Below are positions 1 to 5,860 of a DNA stretch of 8,433 nucleotides, piece after piece. A program made the translations under genes and the position numbers. Each line of letters opens with the position of its first letter. Within the stretch, counting starts at the first letter, position 1. Source of the stretch: Candidatus Bipolaricaulota bacterium (lineage in GTDB: Bacteria; Bipolaricaulota; Bipolaricaulia; UBA7950; UBA9294). The DNA lies in assembly GCA_021129875.1 (NCBI GenBank), contig JAJOKK010000091.1, positions 1 to 8,433 of the forward strand, given 5' to 3'. A model generated the notes under the pieces. That model worked only from the letters and a program-made list of their open reading frames with translations, did not search any database and was not told where the DNA came from.

Positions 1-137
1 ACGTTGCCAATAGGGATAATCAGTGTGATGTAAAAGAACCTGTCGGGTAGCCTAGCAAATCCGATGGCCGATATCGACACCAAGAGCAGCGCCGCTACCA
101 ATCCCCCAATTACCCCAACACGTAACTTCTGATACAT
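1..137 (-). CDS. Small membrane protein, N-terminal part (gene runs off the window)
   Basis: The reading frame starts at ATG 137-135 and stays open to the window edge, giving 45 complete codons. AAAGGAGG (positions 150-143) lies 5 nt upstream, an excellent ribosome binding site. The peptide starts MYQKLRVGVIGGLVAALL: a short basic N-terminus, a hydrophobic segment at about residues 7-27, a short polar stretch with LPDRFF, then a second hydrophobic stretch beginning ITLIIPI. It is therefore an integral membrane protein, with the first helix acting as anchor or uncleaved signal. It lies 81 nt downstream of a FadR-type regulator in the same direction, and such regulators often sit beside transporters. 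By size and context it could be the small subunit of a tripartite tricarboxylate (TctB-like) or TRAP (DctQ-like) transporter. That is inference; too little sequence is present to assign a family. Confidence 0.7.
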   Translation of the reverse strand, partial: MYQKLRVGVIGGLVAALLLVSISAIGFARLPDRFFYITLIIPIGN

Positions 138-202
138 TTCGACCTCCTTTGTTGCTTTTTCCACACGTGCGGTCCTGCAAGTATTGTAGTACGTTGCTCT
201 TC

Positions 203-214
203 CATCACCTCCTT
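203..214 (-). promoter_or_regulatory. Full-length anti-SD complement in the gntR to membrane-protein spacer
   Basis: The minus strand reads AAGGAGGTGATG just after the gntR stop. The first 11 bases equal the full complement of the usual 16S rRNA 3' end. The ATG within it (205-203) opens a 31-codon frame, MEEQRTTILAGPHVWKKQQ and onward, ending at TAA 112-110 inside the next gene. Spacing from GGAGG to this ATG is only 2 nt, too short for efficient initiation. The site may be a ribosome landing site or the relic of a start rather than the start of a real gene. Confidence 0.4.
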
Positions 215-218
215 ATGT

Positions 219-1022
219 TTAAGAATTCAGCTGCTCTTCCTCCTCGTGGTCGGAAGAGTCTGAGTGATGCTTTGATCCACCTGACTTAATAGCGGTTAAG
301 TAAAACTCCCGCGTAGCACGAAGGTGTTCAACCATCAGTCGCTCCATGAGTTTGCCATCACCTGTGCGGAGTCCATCAACAAGCCCCCGGTGCATACGCA
401 GTTCCTCATTGATTGGGATCGTTCGTCCCCGCACTCGACTAGGAAACAGCGGAAGCAGTGCCTCCATTATGCGGATGAACACCGGATTGTGAGTCGCACG
501 AGCGATGCCAAGATGAATATTGCCCGAATAGTAATGGAGCCCTTGGGCGATTGCTTTCTCCACCCTCGAGCAGGCATCTTCAAGTTGCTGCAGGTCCTCG
601 GGGAGAGCGCGCTGTGCAGCTAATATAGCGATCTGCGGCTCTATTATTTCTCTAACTTCCATCACGTTAAGGAAGTCATCTTCAGAAAAGATGAATTGCA
701 CAAGGTCCTCTCCGCGCAGCATCCCGCCGGGCTCTCGCACGTAATATCCCTTGCCGGCGCGAACCTCTACCAGTTTCAACCCGCTAAGAGTATGGAGCGC
801 CTCACGCACTGAGGAACGCCCTACCTCAAACAGGGCCATTAGCTCCTTTTCCGAGGGGAGTTTCTCCCCGGGTTTGACTTCTTCTTCCTCTATTGCTTTT
901 ATCAACCGATTAGTGATTAGATGACTTAAGTTACTCTTGTTGACTGGGGCAAATGTTGCTTGCAAAAGAGGAGATTTATCATTCTGGCTAACTTGTCTGA
1001 TGAGCTGCTCGTCGGCTAACAT
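219..1022 (-). CDS. GntR-family transcription regulator, FadR subfamily (HTH plus FCD domain)
   Basis: A predicted cytoplasmic DNA-binding repressor or activator of 267 residues. Residues 32-98 form the GntR winged helix, with the hallmark stretch KPGEKLPSEKELMALFEVGR followed by SSVREALHTLSGLKLVE and a wing GKGYYV. Residues about 115-250 are an all-helical FCD ligand domain. Three of its usual metal ligands are visible (His170, His211, His233). The Asp normally four residues before the first His is Ser166 here. The C-terminus is an unusual acidic, His-rich tail (HHSDSSDHEEEE). The ligand is unknown; the family senses organic or sugar acids and lipids. I chose ATG 1022-1020 because it begins a normal-length protein and follows AAGGAG. 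A 28-residue in-frame extension upstream would run through the promoter and is hydrophobic nonsense. The downstream membrane protein gene is a likely target along with gntR itself. Base composition is lower in GC than in nnr and cca. Confidence 0.9.
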   Translation of the reverse strand: MLADEQLIRQVSQNDKSPLLQATFAPVNKSNLSHLITNRLIKAIEEEEVKPGEKLPSEKELMALFEVGRSSVREALHTLSGLKLVEVRAGKGYYVREPGGMLRGEDLVQFIFSEDDFLNVMEVREIIEPQIAILAAQRALPEDLQQLEDACSRVEKAIAQGLHYYSGNIHLGIARATHNPVFIRIMEALLPLFPSRVRGRTIPINEELRMHRGLVDGLRTGDGKLMERLMVEHLRATREFYLTAIKSGGSKHHSDSSDHEEEEQLNS

Positions 1023-1028
1023 GCTCTC

Positions 1029-1057
1029 CTTATAGCATAAAATGAAGGGATTGTCAA
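1029..1057 (-). promoter_or_regulatory. Near-consensus sigma-70 promoter of the gntR regulator
   Basis: On the minus strand a perfect -35 TTGACA (1057-1052) is followed by a 17-bp spacer and TATAAG (1034-1029). A TG dinucleotide one base before the -10 makes it an extended -10. It is the strongest promoter-like sequence in the window. The -10 ends 6 nt before the start codon and shares its AAG with the apparent Shine-Dalgarno AAGGAG, so the expected transcript start falls on or beside the A of the ATG. Confidence 0.75.
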
Positions 1058-1213
1058 GAGCGGATTGATAGCACCTGATGGGCAAGGGGAAAAGGAGGAA
1101 AAGCACAGCAGTTGTTATTGCAAAACCTGCTAACGAGCCGGTTTCTTTAGGTGTTACCGCTGAATCGCTTATGCTCTATTACTGTTAGCTGTCGATGATG
1201 GTATTGGTAAATG

Positions 1214-1320
1214 CTTTCACCGCCGAGATCTTCGAGATCTCCGAGGTCGCCGAGGAAACCACATCGAGATATTTGGTTTTGTACCCCTGCAAACTCTCCG
1301 CGGTCTCTGCGGTAAAGTGA
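1214..1320. repeat. Intergenic inverted-repeat element 1, between tatD and gntR
   Basis: The 1058-1473 spacer carries no credible gene. Within it, the left end reads TTTCACCGCCGAGA (from 1215). The right end (1289-1320) in reverse complement reads CTTTACCGCAGAGACCGCGG. The two ends thus form an imperfect inverted repeat around a unique centre. Inside the left arm are four tandem 9-mers at 1223-1258: CCGAGATCT, TCGAGATCT, CCGAGGTCG, CCGAGGAAA. This matches the general pattern of degenerate ACCGCAGAGA-type intergenic repeats in environmental genomes; I cannot name a family. A 65-codon frame across it (1344-1147, minus) with LGDLGDLEDLGG simply translates the 9-mers and has no gene-like features. 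Confidence 0.5.
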
Positions 1321-1473
1321 TCGCTGGTTAGACAAGGCGTCCAACGAGCAAACTTCTCAAACTTGGTGCCTAACTGCGGCAGGAGGCTCTCGACCCATAC
1401 ACACCAGCAGCTAATACGAATAGAGCCAGAGCTTAATACCACAAGGATTTCTAATATTGCAGCTTCTCCCTCA

Positions 1474-2277
1474 TCAGCTAACTTGCGAAAGCTTCGAGAA
1501 GAGTTCGATCGCGTTCTTCGTTGTCTCCTCTTCCACCTGCGCGGCAGAGATCTCCTTGATCTGCGCCAGTGCTTCCGCCACGTAACGCACGTAGCCCGGC
1601 TCGTTCCGCTTTCCTCTGTAAGGGACAGGGGTGAGATAGGGGGAGTCGGTCTCAACCAGCACCCGCTCCAATGGGATCGACTTCACTGCGCTGCGCAAGG
1701 TCCCGTTCTTGGCGAAGGTGAGCGGGCCGCCGATCCCCAGATGAAAGCCCAGAGCAAGGAATTCCTCTGCCAGCGCCCGATCTCCGAGGAAGGAATGGAT
1801 GACCCCACGGTGTGATGAGCCGTGATGCCGAAGGATCGCGAGAAGGTCGCTCGTCGATTCCCGGTTGTGAATAATGATCGGACAATGGAGTTCCGCTGCC
1901 AGGTCGAGCTGCAGAGAAAAGACGTGGCGCTGTACCTTGCGCGGTGAGAGGTCGCGGTAGTAGTCGAGGCCGATCTCGCCGACTGCGACCACCTTCTTCT
2001 CCTGCGCCAGCTCTTCCAGGCGAGCGATGCCACTCTCATCGATGGTCGTCGCGTTGTGCGGGTGGACCCCGACTGCGGCCCAGATGAGGCGATGCCGCTT
2101 CGCCAGTGCCGCCGCCTCCTCACTCGACTGAAGATTGATTCCGATTGTGATGACGCCGATCGATTCGGAGAACGCACGTGCGATCACTGCGGCGCGATCC
2201 TCTTGATAGTCAGGGGAATCGAGGTGGGCATGGGTGTCGATCAGGGTGATCCTTCTCTTCTCGGGTGTCGTCAGCAC
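1474..2277 (-). CDS. tatD: TatD-family metal-dependent DNase
   Basis: A predicted cytoplasmic amidohydrolase-fold nuclease of 267 residues that trims 3' DNA or RNA ends using two divalent metals. All core motifs are present: Asp14-Thr-His16-Ala-His18, GVHPH (70-74), GEIGLDYY with Glu101, IIIHNRES with His137, GVIHSF with His161, and LVETDSPYL with Asp211. The conserved RGKRNEP follows, then a helical C-terminus. Length is normal for the family. I chose the GTG start at 2277-2275: AGGAG (2290-2286) sits 8 nt upstream, and only 13 residues precede the DTHAH motif. A longer in-frame reading to 2439 would translate intergenic repeat. Two TGA stops lie in tandem (1476-1471). It lies downstream of nnr in the same direction but is separated by 335 nt of repeats, so it may have its own promoter. 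Confidence 0.95.
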   Translation of the reverse strand: MLTTPEKRRITLIDTHAHLDSPDYQEDRAAVIARAFSESIGVITIGINLQSSEEAAALAKRHRLIWAAVGVHPHNATTIDESGIARLEELAQEKKVVAVGEIGLDYYRDLSPRKVQRHVFSLQLDLAAELHCPIIIHNRESTSDLLAILRHHGSSHRGVIHSFLGDRALAEEFLALGFHLGIGGPLTFAKNGTLRSAVKSIPLERVLVETDSPYLTPVPYRGKRNEPGYVRYVAEALAQIKEISAAQVEEETTKNAIELFSKLSQVS

Positions 2278-2306
2278 AGCATCAGCTCCTATTGATCGGT
2301 GGCAGT

Positions 2307-2335
2307 TGAATACGTTGAAAGTGCAGGAATCCCAA
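2307..2335 (-). promoter_or_regulatory. Weak candidate promoter for tatD
   Basis: The minus strand has TTGGGA (2335-2330), a 17-bp spacer and TATTCA (2312-2307). A transcript would start near 2300 and carry the AGGAG site and GTG start of tatD in a short leader. The placement is right, but the match is only 4 of 6 and 3 of 6 bases, so it is tentative. Confidence 0.25.
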
Positions 2336-2396
2336 CGGATCTTCCGCTTCGCAGAATGCACGGGAAACTCCATAAAAACGAATGGAAAATTGGTAT

Positions 2397-2478
2397 TTCG
2401 CAAAGACGTAGAGAACAGCAAAAGAAGGGAAAGAAACACAGGCTGGAATAAAACCGGCTTTTCTTAGCGACCTTTGCG
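2397..2478. repeat. Intergenic inverted-repeat element 2, upstream of tatD
   Basis: The left arm from 2399 reads CGCAAAGACGTAGAGAACAGC. The right arm (2478-2454, reverse complement) reads CGCAAAGGTCGCTAAGAAAAGC. These are imperfect inverted repeats of about 22-25 bp around a roughly 30-bp centre. Both the arms and the overall size resemble element 1 on the other side of tatD. No open frame in it looks like a gene. It may be a non-autonomous mobile element or a structured RNA or DNA repeat. Confidence 0.45.
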
Positions 2479-2537
2479 CCTGCCTGTGCCTGCCTGTTGC
2501 ATCCGCAACGCAGACAGGCCGGCGAGGCAGACAGGGC
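2479..2537. repeat. Nested palindrome built from four CCTGYCTG octamers
   Basis: CCTGCCTG occurs at 2479-2486 and 2489-2496. Its inverted partner CAGACAGG occurs at 2511-2518 and 2528-2535. The inner pair encloses TTGC atcc GCAA (2497-2508), so the region can fold into a long imperfect hairpin with one internal mismatch and a CG bulge. There is no T-tract on either side, so it does not look like a classical Rho-independent terminator for nnr. It abuts inverted-repeat element 2. Confidence 0.5.
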
Positions 2538-2574
2538 TTAAGTGAGCGTAGCGAGCGGGCGAGAGAAAAAGCTT

Positions 2575-2612
2575 CGATTTTGCAATTTGCAATTTTCATT
2601 TTGAATTTAAAA
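2575..2612. repeat. AT-rich short-period tract directly downstream of nnr
   Basis: Just beyond the nnr stop the sequence becomes strongly AT-rich, with units TTTGCAA, TTTGCAA, then TTTTCA, TTTTGAA and TTTAAAA. Read on the minus strand it opens a frame beginning MKIANCKIEA, which has no ribosome binding site and only reflects the repeat. The nnr transcript runs through it. It could aid termination, but no clear stem precedes a T-run. Confidence 0.4.
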
Positions 2613-4202
2613 TTACCCGAACGGGGAGTGAGGGTTAGTTTGAGTCGCTTGTCTGCAACGGCGGCTGCCGTTCTCTACCTCGGCAAGGGCGTACGGAAGG
2701 GCGTCGACTAGGTCGCTCGGGATGATCGAGCGCTCGGCGCGGTCGCGGGCGAGCAGGTCCGCGGTATAGCCGTGAATAAATGCTCCGATGACTGCTGCCG
2801 GCGTTGGGGCGGCGCCTCCGGCGATCAGTCCGGCGATCAGCCCGGTCAGCAGGTCCCCGCTCCCTCCGGTGGCAAGGCCGGTGTTCCCTGTCGGGTTCAG
2901 GTAGACCTCGCCCTCTGGTGTCCCGATCGCGGTCGGCCGCCCTTTCAGCAGGAGGACGACCCCATGTTCACCGGCAAAATCACGGGAGAGATCGATCCGC
3001 GCCCGGTCGATCTCCTCTGCCGATCGCCCGATAAGCCGAGCCATCTCCCCTGGGTGCGGGGTGAGGACGGCCCGGCCGGCGACCGCGCGCAGAAGATCGA
3101 GCCGGCCGGCGAACGGAAAGAGGCCGTCTGCGTCGATTACGAGCGGAACCGTGACCAGTGTTAGGAGTCGGCGCACGACCGTTGTCACTGCAAGGTCTCG
3201 CGACAGCCCCGGTCCGATGACGACAACATCGGCAGTGGCCAATGCGGGCTCGAGCGTCGCCAGCGCATCCTCTGTCAGGTGCCCCTCCCGGTCGGGGAGA
3301 GGAAGGGTGATCACCTCGGGGAGAGCAGCCGCGAGGATCGGGTTGAGCAGCCCGGGGGAGGCGAGGGTGACCAGACCGCTTCCTGCGCGCAGTGCCCCTT
3401 GCGCACAGAGGATCGCCGCACCGCTCATCCCGGTCGACCCGGCGACGATCAACACCCGTCCGAACGTCCCTTTATGCCCGTCCGGTGCGCGCGAGGGAAG
3501 GTGCGATCGCACCCACTCTCCCTCCACCACGGAAGCGATCGGAGCGACCTTATCCAGCACCTGCGGTGGGTAGCCGACCGGGACGATCTCGACCTCGCCG
3601 CAGAACCCTCGCGCCGGGTAGAGGAGATGAGCCGGTTTGTAGGCGGCCATCCCTACTGTGAGGTCGGCGTGCACCGCCTCTCCCAGCAGACGGCCACGGT
3701 CAGCAGGAAGGCCGGAGGGGAGATCGACCGCCACCCGTAGGGTCTGCGCACGATTGACTGCGCGGACTACCGCGGCATATCGGCCTTCCAAGGGGCGATC
3801 GACCCCGATCCCAAGGAGGCCGTCGATCACACAATCGGCGGATGAGAGCGCCTTTATAAGCGGGGAGAGGTCTTCCGTAAGAAGAGTGCTCGACCCCGGG
3901 GCGGCCGCGAGCAGGAGTTCGACCTTCTCTTTTGTCAACGGGGAGAGATCGGCCGAAGGGGAGAGGGTGAAAGCGTGTACCTCGACCCCTGTTTCATGGA
4001 GCCTGCGTGCGGCGACGAGCGCATCGCCCCCGTTCCCTCCGCTTCCGGCGATTACGACAATCCGGTCGACTGTAAAGCGGCGCCCGATCGCCTCAGCGAC
4101 TGCGCACCCTGCTGTCTCCATCAGGGTCGACTCAGGGACCCCCGCCTCTACCGCAAGTCGATCGAGTTCTTTAATCTGCGCGCCGGTCAGCAGATTCATC
4201 AT
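2613..4202 (-). CDS. nnr: Bifunctional NAD(P)HX epimerase / ADP-dependent NAD(P)HX dehydratase
   Basis: Repairs hydrated NADH and NADPH in the cytoplasm. The N-terminal YjeF_N domain interconverts the R and S epimers; the C-terminal ribokinase-like domain dehydrates the S form using ADP. The product is 529 residues, normal for the fused enzyme. The epimerase half (about 1-215) shows GSGGNGGDALVAARR with Asn57 and Asp60, then VIDGLLGIGVDRPLEG and DLPSGL. The dehydratase half (from about 235) shows KGTFGRVLIVAGS, VVIGPGLSRD, VIDADGLF, LTPHPGEMARLIG, LLLKG and GNTGLATGGSGDLLTG with catalytic Asp450. AAAGGAGG lies 5 nt before ATG 4202-4200; the next codon is also ATG, giving 528 residues as the alternative. 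Thirty-five more in-frame codons upstream lack any family similarity. It is divergent from cca and upstream of tatD. Confidence 0.96.
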   Translation of the reverse strand: MMNLLTGAQIKELDRLAVEAGVPESTLMETAGCAVAEAIGRRFTVDRIVVIAGSGGNGGDALVAARRLHETGVEVHAFTLSPSADLSPLTKEKVELLLAAAPGSSTLLTEDLSPLIKALSSADCVIDGLLGIGVDRPLEGRYAAVVRAVNRAQTLRVAVDLPSGLPADRGRLLGEAVHADLTVGMAAYKPAHLLYPARGFCGEVEIVPVGYPPQVLDKVAPIASVVEGEWVRSHLPSRAPDGHKGTFGRVLIVAGSTGMSGAAILCAQGALRAGSGLVTLASPGLLNPILAAALPEVITLPLPDREGHLTEDALATLEPALATADVVVIGPGLSRDLAVTTVVRRLLTLVTVPLVIDADGLFPFAGRLDLLRAVAGRAVLTPHPGEMARLIGRSAEEIDRARIDLSRDFAGEHGVVLLLKGRPTAIGTPEGEVYLNPTGNTGLATGGSGDLLTGLIAGLIAGGAAPTPAAVIGAFIHGYTADLLARDRAERSIIPSDLVDALPYALAEVENGSRRCRQATQTNPHSPFG

Positions 4203-4264
4203 CTCTCCCTCCTTTGGCGCCGGTGAACGACGGCAAAGACAACTCCGACCGGCACCCTCTTCGG

Positions 4265-4294
4265 ATACTACCCCCTTGCGCGGCGGAGCGCCAA
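4265..4294 (-). promoter_or_regulatory. Candidate sigma-70 promoter for nnr
   Basis: The minus strand carries TTGGCG (4294-4289), an 18-bp spacer and TAGTAT (4270-4265), each 4 of 6 to consensus. A start near 4258 would give a leader of about 56 nt containing the strong AAAGGAGG site. The position within the divergent spacer supports it. Confidence 0.4.
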
Positions 4295-4298
4295 GCAT

Positions 4299-4311
4299 AG
4301 GGATCATCCCT
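4299..4311. promoter_or_regulatory. Perfect 13-bp palindrome AGGGATCATCCCT in the nnr/cca divergent spacer
   Basis: Six-base arms AGGGAT and ATCCCT flank a single central C. It starts five bases from the outer edge of the candidate nnr -35 box and overlaps by one base the candidate cca -35 box. An operator acting on both directions is possible; this is inferred from position only. Confidence 0.35.
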
Positions 4312-4340
4312 TGCGCTCATTCGCTCCCGCCCGGTATAGT
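4311..4340 (+). promoter_or_regulatory. Candidate promoter for cca
   Basis: TTGCGC (4311-4316), an 18-bp spacer and TATAGT (4335-4340), the latter 5 of 6 to consensus. The -10 ends 10 nt before the cca ATG, predicting a transcript start at about 4346-4349 and a leader of only a few bases. The alternative is a start further upstream that I cannot see. Confidence 0.4.
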
Positions 4341-4350
4341 CGAGGTTGCA

Positions 4351-5799
4351 ATGAATACACTCTGCCGGATTGATATAGACACGATCTTCTCGCTTCATCC
4401 CTACGCTCGGGTGATCCTCTCTCGATTGAACGACGCCGGGTATGAGGCGGTGCTGGTTGGCGGGATCGTGCGCGACGGGGTACGCGCTCTCCTCGACCGC
4501 TCTTTGCCGTTTATCCCGGAAGATGTGGATATCGCGACCTCGGCCTTGCCCGACGAGATAAGGCGGCTCTTCCGTGAGCGTCCGATCGTTGGGGTGGGTG
4601 AGGAGTTTGGGGTGCTGGTGATCGCCGCCCCGAACGGGCGGAAGTATGAGGTGGCGACCTTCCGGGTGGAGGGGGAGTACGACGGCCGCTGGCCGGGAAG
4701 GGTTGAGTTGGTCCGCGACCTGGAGAAGGATCTTCGACGGCGCGATCTGACGATAAACGGGCTCGCTGCTGGAGCGGGTGGGGAGGTGATCGATCTCGTC
4801 GGAGGGGTCGAGGACCTGAGCGCTGGAAGGATCCGCGCGATTGGCGATCCCAGTCTCCGTTTTTCAGAGGACTACCTGCGGATGCTACGGGCGGTCCGCT
4901 TCGCCTGCTGGATCGGCGGGGAGATCGATCGGCAGACGGCTCAGGCGATCCGCGAGAACGCGGAGAAGGTCTCCTCCATCTCCTGGGAGCGGATCCGCGA
5001 TGAGCTGTTGCGCATCCTGAAGACCGATGCCGGGGCCCGCGGCCTCAGCCTCCTCGATTCCTACGGGCTACTCCATCTCATCCTTCCCGAGATCACAGCA
5101 CTGAAAGGGGTCCCCCAACCGGAGGTCTATCACCCCGAAGGGGATGTGTTTGTGCATACGATCGCTGCGGTGCAGGTCGCCGACGGGTTTATCAACGACC
5201 CTCTAGTCAAATTCGCCGTACTGCTACACGATATTGGAAAGCCGTACGCCCTCAGGCGGAGCGGCGGGGTGAACATGGGGGGACACTGCGCAGTCGGTGC
5301 GCGGATGGCGAAGAAGATCGCCGTACGCTTCCGCCTCAGCCGTAACGATACCAGCCGGCTCTTCTTTCTGGTCAAGAACCACATGAGGATCGGCGACTTT
5401 CCCAAGATGGGCCGGGGAAAACAGGTGAGGTTCATCAGTGAGGGAGAGGATCCGCAGGGGCGATCGCCGCGCGAGCGCTACCCGCTATTCTTCGACCTCT
5501 TGCAGGTCCTCATCGCCGACTGCGAGGGGTGTGCCCACCGATCCTCCGGTTGGACCCCGATCCTGCAGGAGACACTGCGTGTGATCGATCATATCGACCG
5601 TGTCGGGAGCCTCTGCAGAGCACGCGAACTGATCGATGGACACACGCTGCTCTCGTTAGGGGTGGAACCGGGGCCGCGGCTGGGCGAGGTCCTCAATGCT
5701 GTGCACGATCGCATCCTTGCTGGAGAGATCACCGATCGCGAAGGGGCGATCGACATAGCACGTGCGCTTCTCACTGAGCAGGAGAGCGCAAGGAACTAA
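4351..5799 (+). CDS. cca: CCA tRNA nucleotidyltransferase (class II, HD-domain type)
   Basis: Adds or repairs the 3' CCA end of tRNAs in the cytoplasm. The product is 482 residues. The nucleotidyltransferase core has LVGGIVRD (35-42), the metal-binding DVDIAT pair Asp58 and Asp60, the YDGRWPG loop (110-116) and RRRDLTINGLA (129-139). These are followed by FSEDYLRMLRAVRFA and ISWERIRDELLRIL (base recognition and helical body). A C-terminal HD phosphohydrolase domain has His293-Asp294 in LLHDIGKP, then NMGGHCAVG and KNHMRIGDFP. The HD domain and order match bacterial CCA, poly(A) or A-adding enzymes; these cannot be told apart confidently by eye, but CCA addition is the default. GAGG lies 5 nt before ATG 4351. 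The frame stays open 231 codons further upstream, antisense to nnr, without family similarity. Confidence 0.93.
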   Translation: MNTLCRIDIDTIFSLHPYARVILSRLNDAGYEAVLVGGIVRDGVRALLDRSLPFIPEDVDIATSALPDEIRRLFRERPIVGVGEEFGVLVIAAPNGRKYEVATFRVEGEYDGRWPGRVELVRDLEKDLRRRDLTINGLAAGAGGEVIDLVGGVEDLSAGRIRAIGDPSLRFSEDYLRMLRAVRFACWIGGEIDRQTAQAIRENAEKVSSISWERIRDELLRILKTDAGARGLSLLDSYGLLHLILPEITALKGVPQPEVYHPEGDVFVHTIAAVQVADGFINDPLVKFAVLLHDIGKPYALRRSGGVNMGGHCAVGARMAKKIAVRFRLSRNDTSRLFFLVKNHMRIGDFPKMGRGKQVRFISEGEDPQGRSPRERYPLFFDLLQVLIADCEGCAHRSSGWTPILQETLRVIDHIDRVGSLCRARELIDGHTLLSLGVEPGPRLGEVLNAVHDRILAGEITDREGAIDIARALLTEQESARN

Positions 5800-5827
5800 G
5801 GGCGGATTCGATAGGACAGACGCCCTT
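5798..5827 (+). other. Inverted repeat overlapping the cca stop codon
   Basis: AAGGGCG (5798-5804) and CGCCCTT (5821-5827) are perfect 7-bp arms around a 16-nt loop. The left arm starts in the TAA of cca. There is no T-run afterwards (GGGAGGGGGGG follows), so an intrinsic terminator is unlikely. It could be a 3'-end stabilising hairpin or attenuator-like stem, or chance. Confidence 0.3.
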
Positions 5828-5860
5828 GGGAGGGGGGGCGGCCCTGCCGTACTCTCTGCC

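Noticed and set aside
1023..1106. 28-residue N-terminal extension of the GntR regulator
   Set aside because: It would translate the near-consensus promoter and yields a hydrophobic peptide unlike any GntR N-terminus.
1147..1344. 65-codon frame over the repeat between tatD and gntR
   Set aside because: Its LGDLGDLEDLGG stretch is just the 9-bp repeat translated, and there is no ribosome site.
1325..1375. Words GTTAGAC, GTCCAAC and GCCTAAC resembling integron attC core sites
   Set aside because: They are not arranged as an attC (no paired core sites enclosing a hairpin), and there is no integrase or cassette array. Chance matches to a degenerate 7-mer are expected.
1386..1426. GGCTCT and AGAGCC arms downstream of tatD as a terminator
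   Set aside because: The arms are 6 bp with a loop of about 29 nt and no T-tract, too weak to support.
2278..2439. 54-residue N-terminal extension of TatD
   Set aside because: It runs through spacer sequence and part of the inverted repeat. The GTG at 2277 has AGGAG 8 nt upstream and gives the usual length.
2282..2599. 105-codon minus-strand frame beginning MKIANCKIEA
   Set aside because: It translates the AT-rich tract, the nested palindrome and the inverted repeat in turn, has no ribosome site, and gives no gene-like protein.
3658..4350. Long in-frame extension of cca upstream, antisense to nnr
   Set aside because: No similarity to the CCA enzyme family, arginine and serine rich as expected of an antisense reading, and the strong nnr gene occupies the other strand. 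The ATG at 4351 has GAGG at proper spacing and gives the normal N-terminus.
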